Source of the DNA: Treponema sp.
Lineage (GTDB): Bacteria > Spirochaetota > Spirochaetia > Treponematales > Treponemataceae
Reading direction: 5' to 3'
Assembly (NCBI GenBank): GCA_024690865.1
Contig: JAILON010000182.1
Location: forward strand, 1 to 40,855
Length of the DNA stretch: 40,855 nucleotides
Position 1 is the stretch's first letter. Each line of letters opens with the position of its first letter. The notes under the pieces were generated by a model. That model saw nothing but the letters and a program-made list of their open reading frames with translations. It was not told where the DNA came from and ran no database searches. Positions 22,422 to 31,159 of the stretch are shown here, one piece after another. The translations under genes were made by a program, and so were the position numbers.

Positions 22422-23587
22422 TGGAAGGCGTTATGGATTCTGATGCGTCCGGTGTGGGCGAGGCTAAGGCCGGCCGCAAGCACTGGCTGGACAACGTGCG
22501 CTGGGCCGTCGTCGCCGTCGTGGTCGTCTACCACGTGTTCTATATGTACAACGCGGAAGGAATCGTAGGTGTGGTGGGGAAAATCACGGACTTCACCGTG
22601 CAGCCCTACGACGTGTTCCAGTACGAGGTATACCCCTGGATCATGATGGTCCTCTTCATCGTCTCGGGCATCGCCTCCCGCCTGTACCTGGAGCGGCACA
22701 CTGACCGCGAGTTCATCAAAAGCCGGACGACCAAGCTGCTCGTGCCGTGCACGGTGGGGCTTGTCGCCTTCCAGTTCATACAGGGCTACATCAACGCGTC
22801 CATCGGCGGGGCCTTCCTGAACAACCAGGACGTCCCCCTCGTCGGCAAGATTGTAATTGCCATACTGAGCGGAATCGGGGTTCTCTGGTACATCCAGCTG
22901 CTCTGGCTCTTCTCGCTCCTGCTTGTCCTCGTGCGGAAGCTGGAGAAAGACCGTCTGTGGAAGCGATGCGGTGCGCTGGGCGGGCCGCTGCTTCCCGTCC
23001 TCATGGTTGCGTTCGTCGTGCCCGTGTGGGCCGCTGCCCAGGTGCTGAACACGCCGATTATCTGCGTGTACCGCTTCGGCCTGTATTTCTGCGTTTTCCT
23101 GCTGGGCTACTTCCTCTTCTCGCACGACGTGGTGGTTGCGGGGCTGAAGAAGTACTTCTTCCTCTTCCTGCCGCTGGCCCTGGGCCTGGGGGCGGCCTTC
23201 TGCATCAGCTATTTCGGGCAGAACTACGCGGACAAGCCTGTCAACCGGAGCCCCCTTTTCGTGGCCTACGGCTGGTTCGCCTGCCTGGCGATACTGGGCG
23301 GTTTCGCCCGCTTCCTGAACTTTGAGAATGCCTTTACCCGCTGGATGAGCACGCGGAGCTGGGGGCTCTATGTCTTCCATTACCTGGGGATTTCGGCGGT
23401 CGGGCTTTACATCGCAAAGCCCGGCCTCCTGCATCCTGCCGCGACCTACGTCCTGACCCTGCTCGCGGGCTTTGCGGCAGGATACGGGCTGAACTGGCTG
23501 ATTTCCCGCCTGCCCTTCTTCCGCTGGGCAGTGCTGGGGATACAGCGGAAGAAATTCGGTCGCCTTTCCCTTCACGCAGCCCGCTGA
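22421..23587 (+). CDS. Acyltransferase-3 family membrane protein
   Basis: A 388-residue integral membrane protein with roughly ten transmembrane segments. The family signature near the N-terminus is LDNVRWAVVAVVVVYHVFY, with the catalytic-type His after the first span, and WIMMVLFIVSGIASRLYL follows. Members O-acetylate or otherwise acylate cell-surface glycans and lipids. The ATG overlaps the GGDEF-EAL stop (TGATG), so the two are translationally coupled, which suggests that surface modification is linked to c-di-GMP signalling. A fragment at 31013-31159 carries the same NYADKPVNRSP segment. Confidence 0.9.
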   Translation: MEGVMDSDASGVGEAKAGRKHWLDNVRWAVVAVVVVYHVFYMYNAEGIVGVVGKITDFTVQPYDVFQYEVYPWIMMVLFIVSGIASRLYLERHTDREFIKSRTTKLLVPCTVGLVAFQFIQGYINASIGGAFLNNQDVPLVGKIVIAILSGIGVLWYIQLLWLFSLLLVLVRKLEKDRLWKRCGALGGPLLPVLMVAFVVPVWAAAQVLNTPIICVYRFGLYFCVFLLGYFLFSHDVVVAGLKKYFFLFLPLALGLGAAFCISYFGQNYADKPVNRSPLFVAYGWFACLAILGGFARFLNFENAFTRWMSTRSWGLYVFHYLGISAVGLYIAKPGLLHPAATYVLTLLAGFAAGYGLNWLISRLPFFRWAVLGIQRKKFGRLSLHAAR

Positions 23588-23612
23588 GGCCCTGATGTCC
23601 GTTTCCCCGCCC

Positions 23613-23641
23613 TTGTTTCTTTCATCTATATAAGTTATTAT
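23613..23641 (+). promoter_or_regulatory. Promoter of the alpha-2-macroglobulin gene
   Basis: TTGTTT (23613-23618), 17-bp spacer, TATTAT (23636-23641). The start is expected near 23648, directly ahead of a strong leader hairpin. Confidence 0.6.
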
Positions 23642-23651
23642 ATCTGCCTTA

Positions 23652-23689
23652 GGACGGGCGGCTGCCGACCGGCAGAGCCCCGCCTGTCC
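23652..23689 (+). promoter_or_regulatory. Leader hairpin in front of the alpha-2-macroglobulin gene
   Basis: GGACGGGCGG (23652-23661) pairs with CCGCCTGTCC (23680-23689) with one G-T wobble. Inside, CTGCC and GGCAG form a second stem around GACC, with AGCC bulged. It would occupy the very 5' end of the mRNA and ends 14 nt before the ATG. No T-run follows, so it is not a classical terminator; it may stabilise the mRNA or limit ribosome access. Confidence 0.55.
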
Positions 23690-23703
23690 GACCGGGGGTT
23701 ACG

Positions 23704-26700
23704 ATGAAAATGAAATCGAGGAGCACGCTTTTTGGAAAGGGCCTGTCCGTCGCCATGCTGGCGGCGGCCTGCGTCCTGATGGTGGCGGGGCTTTCTTCCT
23801 GCAAGAAAAAGAAGGGAGGGGAGGTGCTGGGCACGACCGCGCTGACCTACTCCTCCGACAAATCCTATTCGCCTGACGGCAAGTTCCGCGTCGTCGCGGT
23901 GAGCCCGTCGGAAGTCCTTCCCGCGAGCGTCAAATATCCTTCCATACAGGTGCAGTTCTCCGAGCCGGCGATAGCCCTGCAGCAGTTGGGCGAGCCGACG
24001 GACAAGAGCGAGTTCGTCACGATAGAGCCGCCGCTCAAGGGCGTGTTCCGCTGGTACGGTACCAGCCTGCTTTCATTCGAGGCCAAGGAGGAGGTCATTC
24101 CCCAGAAGGTCTACACGCTCAAGGTGAACAAGGACGCAAAGTCCGTCACCGGCAAGCAGGTGGAGGGGCAGCTTGAGTATTCCTTCCATCCGGAAGAGCT
24201 TGCCCTCCGCGCCATCGTTCCCGGCTGGGAGGATACGCAGAAGGGTGCCTACATAGACAACGAGAGCGTCCCGGTCGAAGCCGCCCGCGACATCATGCTG
24301 ACCTTCAACTTCCCGGTCAACAAGGACGTCGTGTCCAAGTACATCAAGGTGACGGCGGGCGAGGACGAGCTGAAGTTTTCCGCAAGCCAGGACGACAAGA
24401 AGAAGAATTCCCTGCGCATAAAGCTTTCCGCTCCGCCGCCTGAGGACACGGACATCTACGTAACGCTCGGCGAGGGCGCGATGGCGGACAGCGACTGCTA
24501 CCAGACCAGCGAGAGCCAGGACAGGCACTTCCACACGCTCGTTCCCTTTGCGCTGGACGACTTCGACACGGAGCCCTATGTTTCCAGCAAGTACGTGAAC
24601 CCGGTCGCCTTCCGCTTCACCAGCCTGCTCAAGCAGGACAGCGAGGCCGAGCTTGCCAAGTTCATCACGACGAGCCTGGGCCAGCCCGTGACGGCGGACA
24701 ACCTGCACGTTTCCGGCAAGCAGCTGATCGTCCACTCCCTGCCCGTGACCTTCGGTTCCCAGTACACGATTACGATAAAGCCGGGCTTCTTTGACGTGTA
24801 CGGCCGCAAGACCCATGACGACGGAACCTTCTCCGTCGAAGTCCCGGACGCGCGGAGCTTTGCCTACTTCAAGGACAGCGGGCTCAAGATACTTGAGGCC
24901 GAATTCGACCCCAAGCTTGCCTTCGAGCACCAGAACATCAAGGCCCCGTCCAGCTACAGCGTGAGGAGCGTCGCGGACAACCAGGGCAAGGCCACGGGCT
25001 CTCCCGAAGACACGACGGCCCTGGATCCGGACAGCATTCCCCAGAACGTCTCGGTCGTGGAGGGCGTGGACCTGAAGCCCTACCTGACCAAATCAGGCGA
25101 CCAGTACCACGGCACGGTCCGTTTTGATGCGTCGATGACCTACGAGTACAAGTATACGGACTGGAACACCGACGTGAAGGTCAAGAAGACCGCCGAGATC
25201 ACGAACAGCCAGACCGTGCAGGTGACCGACCTGGGCGTGACGGCCCGCTACAGCTACGACAAGGCCGCCGTCATGGTGACCAAGCTTTCCACCGGGGAGC
25301 CGGTTCCCGGTGCCGAGGTCAGGGTGTTCGCCGTCCCGGACCGCTACGGGAGCGATGAGAGTTCCGACCCCGTGACCCTTGCGGGGCTCACGCAGCTGGG
25401 CAGTTCCTCCAAGACCGACAAGGACGGCTTTGCCCTCGTGAACTATACGTTCCCCGATTTTTCCGTCTACTACTTCTATATAGAGGCAAAGACCGCCGAC
25501 GACCGCGTGATATACCGGGCGGACTCCCATTACCTCTGGCGGGGCGGGGTCAGCAACTATGACTCCATGAACGAGGCCGCCAGGCAGGTGAAGGGCGTGA
25601 CCTTCATGTTTACCGATCGCGGCCTCTACAAGCCCGGCGAGAAGCTTTCCTTCCGGGGCTACGACAAGGAGCTCAAGGCGGGCAAGTATTCGGCATATAC
25701 GGGCGACTATACGCTGGAGCTGACCGACGGCTCTTGGAACGGCAAGGTCTACTGGTCTTCCAGCGGCAGGACGAGCGAGAACGGGACCTTCTACGGCTCC
25801 TTCACCCTCCCCGAGGACCTGGAGCCGGGCGACTACCGGATAAAATATGAGCGGAAGCGGTCCGACGGCGGTTCCTACAGCGACTACTGCTACTTCCAGG
25901 TGCAGTTCTTTGAACGCCTGAGGTTTGAGGTCAGCTCGACTGCGCCTTCCGTCAACTTCTATTCCGGCGACTCCGTCTCCGTGGACGTAAAGGCTTCCTA
26001 CCTGGGCGGCGGCAGCATGGCCGGTTCCTTCTACGATTCAAGCTGGTCGCGCGAGAAGAGCTGGTTCCGCCCCAAGGGGGACAAGTTCGACGGTTACCGC
26101 TTTGGCCCCGAGCAGGGCTACGACTACTACACGAGCCTGGATTCCGACTCCGGTGCGCTCGACGACGACGGGCGGGCTTCCGTGAGCCAGAAGACCGGCG
26201 GCGAGAAAATCATCGGAAGCCCCTACAACTACCGCGTGCAGACCCTGGTCAACGACCAGGGCGGCCAGCAGATTGCCTCCACCGCGACCGTCACGGTCCA
26301 CCCCGCCCGCTACTACCTGGGCCTCAGGCGGACGGACGGGACGGGATTCCCCAAGAAGGGCGACAAGGTGAACTTCTCGTACGTCTGCATTACACCGGAC
26401 GGCGAGGCCCCGCTTGCGGGCGACCTGCCCTCCCAGAAGAAGCTCAAGGTTGAGCTCCTCCGCGAGGACTGGAAGCAGGTGCAGCAGATTTCATGGAGCG
26501 GGGCGGTCAACACCCGCTACGAGCGCGAGGTTGTCACCGAAAGCGAGAGCGAGACGAGCCTTTCCGGTACGGACAAGGAGACGAGCCTGACCGTGACCCC
26601 GGAAAAGGGCGGCGAGTACTACCTCCGCGTCTCTTCCACCGACAGCAAGGGGCGCGACGTCGTCACCGAGTACAGCTTCTACGTCATCAGCTCCGACTGG

Positions 26701-29586
26701 TACTGGGGCAACCGCGACGACGACGAGGAAATAAAGATGAAGACCGGCAAGGACAGCTACGAGGTGGGCGACACGGCCCAGATCCTCGTGCAGTCCACGA
26801 TTCCCGCCGGCCGCTACCTGATGACGATAGAGCGCGAGGGCCTCATCTCGCAGGAAATCCGCGTCATCGACAGCCCGACGACCGTGCTTGAGGTCCCGAT
26901 AAAGGAAGACTACGTGCCGGTCATGTACGTGACCCTCTCCAGCTACACCAAGCGTAACGGCAAGCCCGTGAACGACTTTGACACGCCCGACGTGGACAAG
27001 CCCAAGGGACTCTTCGGCGTGGCTGAGCTGGTCGTCAAGGCGACGGCGAAAGAGTTCGACGTGGACATCAGGACCGACAAGCCCAACTACGAGCCGGGCC
27101 AGAAGGCGAAGATAACGGTGCACGCGAGCAAGGGCGGCAAGCCCCTCGCGAACGCCGAGCTGACGGTCATGGCTGTTGACAGGGGAGTGATTGACCTTAT
27201 CAACTACCACGTGCCGAACCCGATACAGGAGTTCTACAACAAGTGGCTCTTCCCCGACTGCGTGAAGGGCGGCGACTCGCGCGCCTACCTGATTGATCCG
27301 GTGACCTACGAGATAAAGAACCTCGTCGGAGGCGACAGCGACAAGGGCAACGAGCGCAAGAACTTTGACCCGACCGCCCTCTTTGTCCCGCAGATTCTGA
27401 CGGACGCGAACGGCGACGCGGTGTGCGAGTTCACCCTGCCCGATTCGCTGACGGCCTACCGCATTACGGCGGTCGGCATCAAGGGCGACAACTTCGCCCT
27501 GAGCGAGAGCGAGATGAGCGTCGCCAACCCCGTGTCCGTGCGGACGGCCCTGCCGCGCAAGCTCCGCGTCCACGACAAGGGAGAGGCGGGCTGCGTCATC
27601 TCCAATATAGACGGCAAGAACCACGATGTGAAGGTCACGATGAGCCTGCATGACGGTGACACGGTGACGGAGATTGCGGAGGGCGACGTCGGCCGCAAGG
27701 CCGGCAAGGCGAAGCTTTCCGGAGAGGCGACCAAGAGCATCTCCGTAGCGGCCGGCAAGACAAGCCCCCTGATGTTCAACCTGGACGCCCTTGAGGCGGG
27801 ATGGGTGACGCTTGAGTTCGCCGTTGAGAGCGACGTGATAACGGAGAAGGTCCTGCTTCCGCTTGAGATAGAGAAGCCCTACATCTACGAGACCGTGACG
27901 ACGGTGGGCCAGGTGCGCAGCGAGGGGAACAAGGGCAAGGATTCCGCCGAGGAGAAGATAATTCTTCCTGCGGACGCGGAGGACGGCAACATGCAGTTCT
28001 ACGTGCAGCTTGACCCGACCCGTCTGGGCGTACTCAAGGAGGCCGTAAGCTACGTCTTTGACTACCCCTACGGATGCCTTGAGCAGCGGTCATCCCGCAT
28101 TCTGCCGCTCGTCGCGTTCGGCGACTACATAAAGGTCTTCGGACTGGACAGCAAGGTCAAGAAGCCCGCGAGCGTCGCGGCCAAGGAGATAAAGAGCTGG
28201 GCCCAGTACCAGAAGTACGACGGCGGCTTCCCCTACTGGCCGAGCGGCACGAGGAGCAGCCCGATGGTCTCCGCCCGCATCGCGGAGATCCTGGCCCTTG
28301 CGGACGAGAACGGCATAGACATCGGCTCCATCAATGTTGACGGGCTTGCGGACTACCTGCTCAAGCAGGGCAACTCATGCCTGAAGGACAAGGAGCCGGG
28401 CAGCTGGGACTGCTACGAGGCCGCCCACTATTACTATTCGGCGAGCCTTTTGGGGGCGACCGTCTCCAACGCGAACCTGTCCAAGATAATGAAGGGTTGC
28501 GGCTCTTCCTCGGAATGCCTCGCGCTCTGCGGCCTGACCTACCTGAGCATGGAGAACCCGACCAAGGCAAAGGAGTGCGCCGACGCGCTCCGCAGCAACA
28601 TAAGCCTGACCACGAGGGGCGCGTCGTTCAGCCACGGCTGGGACGGCTCGCGGTGGTGCTTCTTCAGCGACCAGTCCGAGAAGTTCGCCCTGGCCCTGCA
28701 GCTCTACACCACTCTGGATCCGGCGAACTCCGTAAACCAGAACCTGGTATACGAGCTGCTGGAGCTGCAGAAAGCGGGCAAAGGATACTGGACCAGCACG
28801 GCGGCTACGTCGCGCGTCCTTGTCGCCATACGCGAGTACATCCAGAGCAACAAGCTGGAGGACCTTAACTTCACTGCCCAGGCCCTGCTGGACAAGAAGG
28901 AGATTGCAAAGGGCTCGTTCAAGGGAATGGCGGCCGAGGCCGTGGACACGACGCTGGACAAGGACGCGCTGTCCAAGTTCAAGAAGGGAGAGGAGCTGCC
29001 GCTCGTCTTTGAGAAGGACGGAACGGGAACCCTCTTCTACACGGCGAGCATGAAGTACGCCCTGCCAGCGAACAGGCAGTACGCCCGCGACGAGGGTATA
29101 TGTATCTTCAGCGAGATATACGACGTTAAGACCGGCGAGCTGGTTTCCGGCGACGAGCTTGAGGCCGGAAAGACATACCGCGAGAAGGTGTACATCTCCA
29201 CGACCCGCAACCGAGAGTACGTCGCCGTCCGCGTGCCGGTGCCCGCAGGAAGCGAGATTATGAACGCCGCGTTCGTCACGACCGGAAGCTACCATGAGGA
29301 GCCCGAGGCGCGTGACGATGAGGAAGACTATTACGGCTACGGATACGATGAGTACGGCTACGATTACTATGACGATGACTACAACTGGGGCCTGAGCTAC
29401 CAGGGCATCTACGACAGCGAGGTGCAGTACTTCTGGGACTACTTCCCCATCGGCTTCCAGCAGGTGGACTTCCTCTTCCGCGCCGTCCGCTCGGGCGAGT
29501 ACGAGACGCCGTCGGCTACGGCGGAGTGCATGTACCAGGACGAGATCTTCGGCAGAAGCCAGGGTAAGGTCTGGAAGATAAAGTAG
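23704..29586 (+). CDS. Bacterial alpha-2-macroglobulin family lipoprotein
   Basis: A 1960-residue periplasmic lipoprotein. The signal peptide ends in lipobox LSSC (Cys33) and a Lys-rich stretch. A series of beta-sandwich macroglobulin domains follows, including the MG-type motif TDRGLYKPGEKLSFRGYDKE (about residue 640) and the A2M segment with MAVDRGVIDLINY (about 1160). The thioester motif C1458-L-E-Q1461 sits in DYPYGCLEQRSSRILPL at the start of an alpha/alpha thioester domain. The family traps attacking proteases by covalent attachment after bait cleavage and guards the periplasm. A Tyr/Asp/Gly-rich insertion (about residues 1867-1900) lies near the C-terminus. The usual partner penicillin-binding protein 1C (pbpC) is not adjacent. 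The gene stands alone between its own promoter and terminator. Confidence 0.95.
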   Translation: MKMKSRSTLFGKGLSVAMLAAACVLMVAGLSSCKKKKGGEVLGTTALTYSSDKSYSPDGKFRVVAVSPSEVLPASVKYPSIQVQFSEPAIALQQLGEPTDKSEFVTIEPPLKGVFRWYGTSLLSFEAKEEVIPQKVYTLKVNKDAKSVTGKQVEGQLEYSFHPEELALRAIVPGWEDTQKGAYIDNESVPVEAARDIMLTFNFPVNKDVVSKYIKVTAGEDELKFSASQDDKKKNSLRIKLSAPPPEDTDIYVTLGEGAMADSDCYQTSESQDRHFHTLVPFALDDFDTEPYVSSKYVNPVAFRFTSLLKQDSEAELAKFITTSLGQPVTADNLHVSGKQLIVHSLPVTFGSQYTITIKPGFFDVYGRKTHDDGTFSVEVPDARSFAYFKDSGLKILEAEFDPKLAFEHQNIKAPSSYSVRSVADNQGKATGSPEDTTALDPDSIPQNVSVVEGVDLKPYLTKSGDQYHGTVRFDASMTYEYKYTDWNTDVKVKKTAEITNSQTVQVTDLGVTARYSYDKAAVMVTKLSTGEPVPGAEVRVFAVPDRYGSDESSDPVTLAGLTQLGSSSKTDKDGFALVNYTFPDFSVYYFYIEAKTADDRVIYRADSHYLWRGGVSNYDSMNEAARQVKGVTFMFTDRGLYKPGEKLSFRGYDKELKAGKYSAYTGDYTLELTDGSWNGKVYWSSSGRTSENGTFYGSFTLPEDLEPGDYRIKYERKRSDGGSYSDYCYFQVQFFERLRFEVSSTAPSVNFYSGDSVSVDVKASYLGGGSMAGSFYDSSWSREKSWFRPKGDKFDGYRFGPEQGYDYYTSLDSDSGALDDDGRASVSQKTGGEKIIGSPYNYRVQTLVNDQGGQQIASTATVTVHPARYYLGLRRTDGTGFPKKGDKVNFSYVCITPDGEAPLAGDLPSQKKLKVELLREDWKQVQQISWSGAVNTRYEREVVTESESETSLSGTDKETSLTVTPEKGGEYYLRVSSTDSKGRDVVTEYSFYVISSDWYWGNRDDDEEIKMKTGKDSYEVGDTAQILVQSTIPAGRYLMTIEREGLISQEIRVIDSPTTVLEVPIKEDYVPVMYVTLSSYTKRNGKPVNDFDTPDVDKPKGLFGVAELVVKATAKEFDVDIRTDKPNYEPGQKAKITVHASKGGKPLANAELTVMAVDRGVIDLINYHVPNPIQEFYNKWLFPDCVKGGDSRAYLIDPVTYEIKNLVGGDSDKGNERKNFDPTALFVPQILTDANGDAVCEFTLPDSLTAYRITAVGIKGDNFALSESEMSVANPVSVRTALPRKLRVHDKGEAGCVISNIDGKNHDVKVTMSLHDGDTVTEIAEGDVGRKAGKAKLSGEATKSISVAAGKTSPLMFNLDALEAGWVTLEFAVESDVITEKVLLPLEIEKPYIYETVTTVGQVRSEGNKGKDSAEEKIILPADAEDGNMQFYVQLDPTRLGVLKEAVSYVFDYPYGCLEQRSSRILPLVAFGDYIKVFGLDSKVKKPASVAAKEIKSWAQYQKYDGGFPYWPSGTRSSPMVSARIAEILALADENGIDIGSINVDGLADYLLKQGNSCLKDKEPGSWDCYEAAHYYYSASLLGATVSNANLSKIMKGCGSSSECLALCGLTYLSMENPTKAKECADALRSNISLTTRGASFSHGWDGSRWCFFSDQSEKFALALQLYTTLDPANSVNQNLVYELLELQKAGKGYWTSTAATSRVLVAIREYIQSNKLEDLNFTAQALLDKKEIAKGSFKGMAAEAVDTTLDKDALSKFKKGEELPLVFEKDGTGTLFYTASMKYALPANRQYARDEGICIFSEIYDVKTGELVSGDELEAGKTYREKVYISTTRNREYVAVRVPVPAGSEIMNAAFVTTGSYHEEPEARDDEEDYYGYGYDEYGYDYYDDDYNWGLSYQGIYDSEVQYFWDYFPIGFQQVDFLFRAVRSGEYETPSATAECMYQDEIFGRSQGKVWKIK

Positions 29587-29618
29587 GAGCGGAAATTACA
29601 GATTTCATGTGGTATGAC

Positions 29619-29656
29619 AAGCCCTTGGAAAGCTTTTGCTCTCCAAGGGCTTTTTT
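29619..29656 (+). terminator. Intrinsic terminator after the alpha-2-macroglobulin gene
   Basis: AAGCCCTTGGA (29619-29629), loop, TCCAAGGGC (29642-29650) and TTTTTT. Confidence 0.9.
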
Positions 29657-29689
29657 ATTCTGGTCAGCTGCGTATTAAGGAGGGCTTGG

Positions 29690-29919
29690 ATGGACAAGAC
29701 ATACGAGGTGATGTGTGGAAATCTCAGGGGAATCATTGAGGGCGAGAGGCATCCTCCGAAATCGTAATCCCTCTTCACGGCGAGGACGGCAATATATGCG
29801 GTGTTCTTGATATCGACAGCCCGATCGTCGGACGTTTTACAGGAATAGACAAGGAGGGGCTTGAGGCCTTCGCCCGGATTCTTGAGTCCGCCTGCGACTG
29901 GGAGCAGTCGGAGCTGTAG
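29690..29919 (+). pseudogene. Deleted GAF-domain free-methionine-(R)-sulfoxide reductase
   Basis: An AGGAGG precedes ATG 29690, which starts a typical fRMsr N-terminus (MDKTYEVMCGNLRGIIEGE) but reaches a stop after 25 codons. Directly afterwards, in another frame, comes the normal C-terminus: EIVIPLHGEDGNICGVLDID, then SPIVGRFTGIDKEGLEAF, to the stop at 29917-29919. The ~90 residues between, including the catalytic cysteine region, are missing. The enzyme would reduce free methionine-R-sulfoxide; this copy cannot. The simplest reading is one internal deletion plus a frame change. The intact ends suggest a recent event. Confidence 0.8.
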
Positions 29920-29973
29920 CAGATTTTGCATTTTTTACTGTAACTGTGTCTTTTTTTATTTTGTTTTCCTTGC

Positions 29974-30882
29974 ATGAAAATAGATAATTTTTTATGCAAT
30001 TCTCTGTTGTTTTTTAGAAAATTTCGCAACGTGCTCCTTCTTGCATCCGTTTTCTTGCTTTTGCCAGGCCCAATTTTTGCGGATACCGGGTTGAGTTTTC
30101 CTGACAAGGAACGCTGTGCAGCCACGAAAGAAAGTTCTCCATTTGCCCTGAACGTATTTGCCGACATAGGCCTTGGACTTGCTGGCGCGGGGCTTTTTGC
30201 CACGGCATCGGTTATCCGTAACGATGTCGAAGGTTATGACGGCGATGGAAAGTTCAAAGAAGAGGATATCAACAGCTTTGACAAGCTGTGGTTCAACGGC
30301 TACGACAAGACATTGGACAACCTTGGTGACATAGGACCGGCAGCGACTCTTTTGGCCCTTCCTGTGGGAATTTACCTGACGGAAACAATAATCAAGAACT
30401 TCCCTGCGAGGGAACTTGCGACTGTCGGCGTGATGTTTGCGGAAAGCTGGCTGCTGAGCACCGGACTAAAGAATATCATGAAGACGACTTTCACGAGGAC
30501 ACGCCCCTACATGTACACGGACGAATGGGATGAGAAGGGGGTGGAAAGCGGGGACTGGAAGCTTTCTTTTCCCAGCGGACATACGACCGATGCCTTTCTT
30601 GGGGCGACTTTTACGACCTACACATTCTGGAAGTACTTTCCGGAGTCCAAGTTCAAGGTGCCGGTCCTGATCACGTCATACGCGCTGGCAACCGCGACGG
30701 CTTTTATGCGTGTTTGGAGCGGCAACCACTTTATGACCGATGTCGCGGCGGGTGCGGCTATTGGATCTGCCATAGGCTTTCTTGTGCCTTTTATCCACGA
30801 AAAAATCGCTGCTGTCAAGTACAGGGGGCAAAGCGTTCTTTCCTTTAACGGGCAGTCTTTGACCGCGACGTTCAGGTTTTAA
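29974..30882 (+). CDS. PAP2-superfamily membrane phosphatase
   Basis: A 302-residue protein with an N-terminal signal peptide or anchor (FRNVLLLASVFLLLPGPIFA, cleavage likely after FA). All three acid-phosphatase motifs are present: K170-x6-R177-P178, P200-S-G-H203, and R246-x5-H252-x3-D256. Membrane PAP2 enzymes remove phosphate from undecaprenyl pyrophosphate, phosphatidic acid or lipid A-type substrates; the substrate here is unknown. No clear Shine-Dalgarno is seen before the ATG. The first ~60 bp are AT-rich compared with the rest of the window. Confidence 0.88.
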   Translation: MKIDNFLCNSLLFFRKFRNVLLLASVFLLLPGPIFADTGLSFPDKERCAATKESSPFALNVFADIGLGLAGAGLFATASVIRNDVEGYDGDGKFKEEDINSFDKLWFNGYDKTLDNLGDIGPAATLLALPVGIYLTETIIKNFPARELATVGVMFAESWLLSTGLKNIMKTTFTRTRPYMYTDEWDEKGVESGDWKLSFPSGHTTDAFLGATFTTYTFWKYFPESKFKVPVLITSYALATATAFMRVWSGNHFMTDVAAGAAIGSAIGFLVPFIHEKIAAVKYRGQSVLSFNGQSLTATFRF

Positions 30883-30901
30883 CCGTTCGGCTTTACGCCG
30901 T

Positions 30902-30970
30902 GGACAATTCACTAGTGAAAACTCGGACAATTCACTAGTGAAAACTCAGACAATTCACTGGTGAGCTTCC
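30902..30970. repeat. Three tandem 23-bp repeats with a 12-bp palindrome
   Basis: Two identical units (30902-30924 and 30925-30947: GGACAATTCACTAGTGAA followed by AACTC) and a diverged third (30948-30970). Each of the first two contains the perfect palindrome TTCACTAGTGAA (30908-30919, 30931-30942); the third has TTCACTGGTGAG. They lie just after the PAP2 gene. Confidence 0.9.
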
Positions 30971-31012
30971 AGTTTTGACCGTAAGCCTTTCTAAGGTCAC
31001 AACACAATAATG

Positions 31013-31159
31013 TCATGGGCTCCGGTTTACGGGCTTGTCAGCGTAATTCGCTCCGTTCTGAGTGATGAAGTACAGGACCGAGAAAAAGATGCACAGCACG
31101 AGCTGGTGATTCACCGGTCCGCCTTCCGGCCGTATGCGCTTCCGGGGGTTCCTGACCGG
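31013..31159 (-). pseudogene. Acyltransferase-3 fragment
   Basis: The minus-strand frame reads a short Arg-rich loop, then LVLCIFFSVLYFITQNGANY, then ADKPVNRSP, and stops at 31013. The segment NYADKPVNRSP is identical in protein, and about 27 of 32 bases in DNA, to the intact acyltransferase at 23221 onward. It directly follows the stop of the acyltransferase gene at 31160 but belongs to a different subfamily, so it is a remnant of another gene. Confidence 0.6.

Noticed and set aside
26491..27651. Long minus-strand frames inside the alpha-2-macroglobulin gene
   Set aside because: They are antisense to conserved family domains and lack ribosome-binding sites and motifs.
30902..30970. Possible CRISPR array or IS ends
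   Set aside because: The units are contiguous without spacers, and no transposase or terminal inverted repeat is present nearby.
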